Source: Protea cynaroides
Taxonomy: Eukaryota > Streptophyta > Magnoliopsida > Proteales > Proteaceae
DNA length: 64,000 bases
Direction of reading: 5' to 3'
Assembly: GCA_028583415.1 (NCBI GenBank)
Contig: CM053270.1
Coordinates: forward strand, 64,717,517-64,781,516
The notes beneath the pieces were generated by a model. It worked only from the letters and a program-made list of their open reading frames with translations. It made no database searches and was not told the DNA's origin. Both the position numbers and the translations under genes were made by a program. Below are positions 58,526 through 64,000 of the stretch, piece after piece; positions within the stretch are counted from its first letter, which is position 1; the number at the start of each line of letters is the position of its first letter.

Positions 58526-58933
58526 TCATGGATGGTCGGCAGAAGAAGATGGGGAAGGAGGAGGATGTTCTTCTTTCTGGGAGGGGAGAGGATTGGATCC
58601 CTTGATGATCCATCCCAAAGCGAAGAAATAAATCCCTGCTAAGATGGCGATACCCCATGCCTGGGAATACCATCTGCTGTACTGTCTAATAGCGAACCTC
58701 CATTGATCCATCAGTGTTGCATCATCTGGGTTCGTTGCATCTGGTGGATTAGGATAATGAGTTTTTTGCCTGCTGCCACCGCCGTTGCTGCCGATTTTCC
58801 TAGAAACCCTAAGCGCTGTCGAGAAAGGAGTTGAAGATGGGATGTTACGCTGCACCGCGTTTGGATAGTAGGTTTCAGGTGCCCTATCGAGTTCCAGAGT
58901 TCCTGCCCTGTCTCCGATCATTAATTCCTTCAT
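58526..58933 (-). CDS. small single-pass membrane protein of unknown function
   Basis: A 135-codon frame on the minus strand starting MKELMIGDRAGTLELDRAPE. The C-terminal half has the pattern of a conserved plant protein: DDATLMDQWRFAIRQYSRWY, then a helix SQAWGIAILAGIYFFALGW and IIKGSNPL, and a Pro/Ser-rich tail. I believe plants have close homologues but I cannot name the family. The frame stays open further upstream to an ATG at 59009-59011, but those extra 26 residues partly translate the tip of a foldback MITE, so I chose the internal ATG at 58933. The MITE (copy 9) sits about 40 bp upstream, in the leader or promoter. Intronless here. Lies between two HMA fragments on the other strand. 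Confidence 0.65.
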   Translation of the reverse strand: MKELMIGDRAGTLELDRAPETYYPNAVQRNIPSSTPFSTALRVSRKIGSNGGGSRQKTHYPNPPDATNPDDATLMDQWRFAIRQYSRWYSQAWGIAILAGIYFFALGWIIKGSNPLPSQKEEHPPPSPSSSADHP

Positions 58934-58973
58934 TACCACCCACCCTAATTGTTCATCAAACTCCTTAGGAAAG

Positions 58974-59120
58974 TGGGATCCAAATCGTCTCCTGCGGCAG
59001 GAGGTTACCACCGACCCAAGGAGTTGGATTCAGTTTGGCCGCCTGCCAATACATTGGGGGGTGGGCCGGCTGAAATCCAGCCCTTGGCAGGCGGCAGGAC
59101 CGCAGGAGAGGATTTGGTTG
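58974..59120. mobile_element. foldback MITE, shared-tip family, copy 9
   Basis: Starts GGATCCAAATCGTCTCCTGC (58978) and ends CGCAGGAGAGGATTTGG. The arms share GGCCGCCTGCC, and GCAGG and its complement. It matches the reverse complement of copy 2. The flanking 9-mers TTAGGAAAG (58965-58973) and CTAGGAAAA (59121-59129) agree at 7 of 9. Lies just upstream of the small membrane protein gene. Confidence 0.88.
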
Positions 59121-59141
59121 CTAGGAAAATTAAGAAGATAG

Positions 59142-59300
59142 GGGATTCACATCGTCTCCCGCCGCTGGAGGCTTTCAAGGGCCATCCAACGGCTGGAATA
59201 AGTCCGACACAAATCCCAATACATAGGGATTTGTGTTGGATAAACTCCAGTCGCTGGATGGCGCTGGAAAGCAACCAGCGGTCGGAGACGATTTCTGTGC
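59142..59300. mobile_element. foldback MITE, shared-tip family, copy 10
   Basis: The tips are ATCGTCTCCCGCCGCTGG (59151) and CCAGCGGTCGGAGACGATTT (ends 59294). The interior arms ACACAAATCCC and GGGATTTGTGT surround an 8-base loop. The interior differs from copy 9 only about 30 bp away. The flanks GAAGATAGG and GAAGAGGGG agree at 7 of 9, but the exact ends are uncertain. Confidence 0.85.
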
Positions 59301-59376
59301 GAAGAGGGGTAGTAGGTTTAATTTCTGATCTTTTTATTTCCAAAGATTTTATTTTATTTTATTTTTTAATTTTCAG

Positions 59377-59464
59377 CCTCAGGCAACTACAGTGGTTCTG
59401 AATATCAGATTGCACTGTGATGGCTGCATCCAGAAAATTCGCAGGATCATTTCCAAGATTATAG
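59377..59464 (+). pseudogene. HIPP-type domain fragment, second domain exon
   Basis: Between a TTTTCAG acceptor and an ATAG|GTGACT donor, 88 bp encode PQATTVVLNIRLHCDGCIQK and IRRIISKIIG. This is the start of a second HMA domain with its metal-binding CxxC (CDGC) intact. Phase 0 to phase 1 matches the usual split before the next Val. No following exon is recognisable before 64000, so the gene is either broken or has a very long next intron. Confidence 0.65.
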
Positions 59465-59563
59465 GTGACTGATTCTCTATGAAGGGTTTAAAGGGTATTT
59501 TAAATTTTTTGTTTAAAAAAAAAAAAAGGCAAAAATGGTTTTTTGTTGGTAAATAGATTATAA

Positions 59564-60066
59564 GGCAGTTTTTGAAATCATTTTTGTTTTTGATTTTTAT
59601 CTATTTATCAAAAAGATAAAATAGAATATTATTTGATAACTACAATAAAAAAATAAAGTTTAGAATGAAAAATAGATTTGATATGTAATATCTAAAAATA
59701 ATTTTTTTTTAATCTATTTTATTGGTGCATCTTGCTCCAAGAACCAAAACAGGGGGAAAACTCCAGATTGAAGATGAAGAAGGCGGTGGACGAAAGAAAC
59801 ATACCAATTTCATATTTTACACAGAATCACAAAACCATTTCATAACAAATTTGGCAAATTAACCTGTTAAAGTACCAGATCGATTATTCAAACTTCAATG
59901 ATCATCAGTCTAATGAATCAAGAAAAAATACGAAATCAAATAAATTGGGTGTGGGAACTCATCGTCGCTTCCTTTCACCTGTATTTTGATATGAGAAGTT
60001 CTATATAAAAGATAAACGAGAAGGGGGAAAATATAGGAGGGAAGAGAGAGTAATAATGGGAAAAAG

Positions 60067-60117
<51 letters not shown>

Positions 60118-60853
60118 TTGATCAAATTCTCCTAGGACTCGTTTAATTACTTTACTTCTGCAAAAATGGTAATTTTTAATCAAATTTCTTCTCTATTACC
60201 ATTTTGAAGTTATAAAAACACAAAAACCATCCACGATTTAGGTTTTTCAAAACCCATGTACCAAGTGCAATTTATTCTTTGTTTTCATTTGGAAATTATA
60301 ATAACACAAAAACAATCCATGATTTGGGTTTTTCAAAACCCATGTATCAGGGGCATCTCTTTCTTTCACGCCACTCAATTTTAAAAAATATGGACTTATG
60401 TTCACCAGAGAAAAGAGAGCAGCTCACTAATCGCCGTCGTCGGAGGTAGGGAGAGAGAGAGAATCAATAGTTGACATCGCCGGAGTTGTGGGGAGAGAGG
60501 ATCAATAATGTTGTCACCGGAGATGACAGCATCATAGGAGAGGGCAGTTTCCGCTAACTTGAGCCCTAACACAAGGAAGAAGAAGACTCCATCTATATGG
60601 TTTTATAAAAAATATTAAGATTACTTTCTAGCCATTCATTTTAAAAGGTTAGAACACATGTTTTTTAAGTGTTATGCGCAAAAACAGTTAAAATGTGTTT
60701 TTGACCAAAAATCAAAAAGAGGTTGAGACCTCTTTTTGATTTTGGGCTTGTTTTTATTTTTACTTTTCATAAATAGCAGTAAAAAATTACACAAAACATC
60801 TAAAAGAAAAAATTAAACAAAAATAAAAAATAAAAAAGATACCAAACACAGCC
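59564..60853. mobile_element. 1.29 kb PIF-type non-autonomous element, copy 1
   Basis: Starts GGCAGTTTTTGAAATCATTT and ends GATACCAAACACAGCC, flanked by TAA on both sides (59561-59563 and 60854-60856). Both ends are homologous to the element at 62593. The interior has a GA microsatellite (60075-60113) and a GC-richer segment (60425-60580) with CGCCGTCGTCGG that may be a captured gene piece. No transposase frame. Confidence 0.8.
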
Positions 60854-60961
60854 TAAGGGTATAACGGTTCACAAAAGTTTAGGGGGGAGTATGAGTAATT
60901 ATCGTCAATTATTAGGTTCATGCGTAGTAAGATTGGATTCCAGAGGTGGTATGAGTAAATT

Positions 60962-61226
60962 ACCCTATAATTAAATATGTAATATATTATAACATATGAA
61001 GTTATTTGGCATGATTTATGATACTTATTTATATTTAAAATGAATTGGTATAATATAAAATCTACATATAGATTATAACGTGTTTTTCAATATTATGATA
61101 ATCTATAATTACTTCTTTATGTCTAGTGGTATGAAATACTTATTATTTATGATTCTTTATTTATTCTTATAAATTATTTATTATAAATAGATCATAAAAA
61201 TAAATATAAACTATACCAAATAGAGC
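60962..61226. mobile_element. partial Tourist-like MITE, copy d
   Basis: Resembles 56953-57238 over TTGGCATGATTTATGATACT and onward, but the left tip is missing and the right tip is degraded (ACCAAATAGAGC). Confidence 0.65.
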
Positions 61227-61244
61227 TTGCCCCACTTTTTGTAT

Positions 61245-61580
61245 TATTGCAGTGGCCTAATTTTTCATATCACTTAATTCTTTGATTTTTATTTTGGATT
61301 CAGATCGTCTCGTGTTGGGATATCAACATGACATTGTTGAATCGTCATTCGATGAAGGACAGTCGACGCAAGTCCAATCCAACAATGAAGTTTTGAAAAG
61401 TCTCATATATGCATACTCTAGGTTTGAATGATTTGTATTTAAGATGGTTACATCTTATACTGCAACCTTATTGACCATTTGGGATATCTCAATCGATTCC
61501 CTGTCTGTCTACCTTTTGGATTGACACCCGACTGATCCTTTTATATTGAGTTGAAATTTGAACCCTCTTACTTTTTTTTT
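61245..61580. repeat. continuation of the 14.3-15.1 kb duplicated block
   Basis: CAGATCGTCTCGTGTTGG, CAATCCAACAATGAAG, TTGACCATTTGGGATATCTC and then the end of R1 (GATTCCCTGTCTGTC, TTGAGTTGAAATTTGAACCC) follow the order of 14385-15120 with an internal deletion. Confidence 0.75.
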
Positions 61581-61745
61581 TGTTCTTTTATTGGACATGT
61601 TTTGTGTCAACCCTAAAAATTTCCAAAGCCAGACTTCTGGTGAGATTTGGATTACTTTGAACCTCAAAAGTTCTTCGACCAGATTCCATTCCTTAAGGCT
61701 TATCAGATATTTAAATTCAGATAATTAATATTCCAATTTAATTAA

Positions 61746-62020
61746 GGCTCTCTTTGGTTTGTATTATATAATGTATTATGTAATACATTATGAAATTTGT
61801 GATTGTTTGGCATGATTTATGATGTCTATTTATAATTAAAATAAATAGATATAATGCATAATCTACAAATAGGTTATTAGTTGTTTATCATTATAACCTA
61901 TTTCTCATTATATAATGTGTGATACCAAACGGTCATTATTTATTACTCAGAATTTATTATCATAATTGATTTGTCACAAATAACTCATAATACATTATAT
62001 AATACAAACCAAAGAGAGCC
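61746..62020. mobile_element. PIF/Harbinger-type (Tourist-like) MITE, copy e
   Basis: 275 bp with tips GGCTCTCTTTGGTTTGTATT and its exact complement, flanked by TAA on both sides. It differs from copy b at 18233 by a few substitutions and one roughly 10-bp deletion. Confidence 0.92.
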
Positions 62021-62129
62021 TAAGATAGCTTGCTTTTAATCTAAACTACTTTCAAAGTCCACGCACAATTGAGGTTTTTGTTTATTCTTTTATTTTTAAA
62101 GAGTCAATTGGATTGTGTTCTCATTTTTT

Positions 62130-62590
62130 TTAGCTCAATTCGCCAGAACACCTGACTGAACCAAATCTTATTGGGCTATAATTTACAGTGTTTCTAGAGC
62201 TCGGTGAAAAGTCGGAACCAGACTGGATCGATTGTAGAGTCAAAACCAAACCGACTCAATAAGCCCAAACTAAAACTAAAACTAAAACTAAATTAGCCCG
62301 ATAATGGATCAATAAACGCCCATTAAATCAACATTTTGGCTTTTACTAGATTTACTAGTAGGAAGGTGGAAACAAATGGCAGGTGCAGGATAGAGCTGAT
62401 GAACCAACTTTTTACTCAATATAGATATAGGAATCTGAATACTAGACCAATAAGAGCCCATTAAGCTGGAGGACAAAAGCCCAAAATTGTACTGGCCCAA
62501 AACTGCAATTTTCTTAATTCGTTTGGTTTGGGTTTGAATGTACAAAACTGAAACCTATTTGGCCCATGTTGAACCGACCCATTGATACCT
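62130..62590. repeat. dispersed block R5, copy 3 (partial)
   Basis: GGGCTATAATTTACAGTGTT, AGCTCGGTGAAAAGTCGGAA, then CTAAAACTAAAACTAAAACT (a 6-bp triplet). Related to the last parts of 10140-10935 and 46840-47290. Confidence 0.65.
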
Positions 62591-62592
62591 TA

Positions 62593-63836
62593 GGCTGTGT
62601 TTGATATCATTTTTGTTTTTGATTTTTGTTATTTTTTTCAAAAAGTATTTTTGAAAACCATTTTTGACAAAAAAATAAAAAATTGTTTGGTAATCACAAT
62701 AAAAAAAATAGATTGCAAAATTAAAAATAGATTTGGTATGCTATGTTTAAAAATAATTTTAAGAAGACAACAACAATGTTTGATTCAAACAAAGAACGAT
62801 AGGAAATAAGGATGAGAATGCCAGAAGAGAGAAAAACCTCCAAAAACCAGCTCAGCTCCATCTATCTCAGATTGTTCAAGAACTTTGCCTCCAAAAATAA
62901 TTTGCAGAGTATCATTCATAAAAGCTCCCAAAAAAAGAAAAAAAAAAGCTTAAGGTTAAATATCCAAATTTGCAAAGGCAATATATGGACCTCACAAGAA
63001 ACATCCTAATAAAGAATTATAACCATAAATGCTCAACCATCCAAATAAATTCGGAAATTCCATTATCAGTTTTCTCTTTAATGCCTGGAAAAAAATAAAA
63101 TAAAAAGTACATTAATAAATTAATTTATTCATTAACTGAAAATCATAGAGAGTTTAGGTCTTAAAAGCCCAATAATTCTTTCTCCAGAATCTCATGGAAT
63201 TACATCCCAATAACTAATTCCATTTATCTCGCATCTCCTGTAACTCTTAAGAACTCTAAAATCAATATCTACTAACCAATTTTGGATTTTAAGGATTGAA
63301 ATTTGAAGGAATAAAGGAAATATACATACAAGCAAAGATCAGAATAGGAACCCCAGTTAAACTGAAAGAGCTACGAACTAGAAAGGACCATTGGAATAAC
63401 AAACAGAAACTTGAGCCGGATAGGTCGACTAGTGCCGGAACCACCGCAGCTGCTACAACCCCTGAGACCCAAGCTAGAACAGGTCCGAGAAGAGACGGGG
63501 GAAAAACGGAAGGGAAAGGAAGAGTTTGGAGAGAGTGTGTGAAATAAAATAGACGAGGAAGATGATAGTTTTATAAAAAAAAAAATCAAAATTACATTTT
63601 TATCCTTTTTTTTTAGAAGTAAAGAACATATGGTCATTAAAGAGTTGCGCAAAAAACAACAAAAACTTGTTTTTGGCCAAAAATAAAAAAAAAGGTTTCG
63701 ATCATACCTCTTTTTGAATCCGGGTCTCTTTTTTACTTTTACTTGTCATAAATAGCATCAAGAAACGATACCAAATGCTTAAAAAAACAAAAAATTGTAA
63801 AAAAAAAGAAAAAAAAAATTGATACCAAACACAACC
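62593..63836. mobile_element. 1.24 kb PIF-type non-autonomous element, copy 2
   Basis: The ends GGCTGTGTTTGATATCATTT and AATTGATACCAAACACAACC are inverted copies of each other, flanked by TTA on both sides (62590-62592 and 63837-63839). Homologous to 59564-60853 at both ends but with a different middle. The middle includes a GC-richer segment (63400-63545) giving an unrecognised 83-codon frame. No transposase. Confidence 0.85.
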
Positions 63837-63839
63837 TTA

Positions 63840-64000
63840 GTTTAACAAAGAACAGATAAAAAAAACTTCAGAGTGACACAAGCAATAAAATGAATATGTA
63901 TGCGTCAAAATGAGACACATAGCCACTTAATTGAACAGTTTAGGTCAGTTTATTTATACGATCGTTTCGATCGGACCATATTAGTTTTATGGACCACATC
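63840..64000. other. right-edge spacer
   Basis: AT-rich sequence; nothing recognised. Confidence 0.4.

Noticed and set aside
58934..59011. Longest-ORF start of the small membrane protein
   Set aside because: The extra 26 residues include the MITE tip, so the internal ATG at 58933 is a more likely native start.
58949..59401. 150-codon plus-strand ORF
   Set aside because: It runs through two hairpin MITEs; the frame is a by-product of their GC-rich palindromes.
59910..60183. Leu/Ser-repeat ORFs on the minus strand
   Set aside because: They translate the GA/CT microsatellite at 60075-60113.
1..64000. CRISPR array, operon or bacterial insertion
   Set aside because: Introns, plant gene families and plant LTR and MITE elements throughout. 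Tandem arrays lack the short regular repeat-spacer pattern.

Overview
The window is nuclear DNA of a flowering plant, probably a eudicot; the sequence does not let me name the species. The genes are intron-rich with canonical plant splice sites, one intron exceeds 6 kb, spacers are AT-rich with many microsatellites, and most of the remaining DNA is transposable-element debris. There are no operons, CRISPR arrays, tRNA or rRNA genes that I could see.

Three gene models look real. (1) MORF2, a plastid RNA-editing factor, lies at 826-8007 (+) in four exons. Intron 2 uses a GC donor, and the 6.1 kb intron 3 is filled by an eleven-copy tandem array whose units share a foldback core. (2) A complete NRT1/PTR family (NPF5-type) transporter lies at 15809-20333 (-), four exons and 578 codons. 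Broken copies of the same gene sit at 42.1-42.6 kb and 50.4-50.5 kb. (3) A short single-span membrane protein of unknown function lies at 58526-58933 (-), between two fragments of a heavy-metal-associated (HIPP-type) gene on the + strand.

The rest is repeats. LTR elements include a 4.5 kb non-autonomous element (21454-25979), a 1.7 kb one (52230-53965), two miniature TRIM-like elements (35215-35729 and 41677-41971), a copia 3' end with LTR (28606-29484), a copia RNase H fragment (54.7-55.1 kb) and a gypsy-type LTR (45.4-46.0 kb). A decayed L1-type LINE lies at 30.0-32.1 kb. Two PIF/Harbinger-like families with 3-bp duplications and an unrelated foldback MITE are also present. Several blocks occur two to four times (8.3-15.1, 39.7-47.3, 47.6-50.5, 54.2-62.6 kb), which suggests old local duplication around the NPF gene followed by separate insertions. 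These paralogous blocks supply ready-made empty sites for several insertions.

The most unusual signal is a set of about ten short, nearly perfect palindromes. They share only their tips (GGATCCAAATCGTCTCC-like) and often 9-bp target duplications, while their interiors are unrelated between subfamilies. They look like Mutator-type foldback MITEs with exchangeable interiors. I do not recognise the family.
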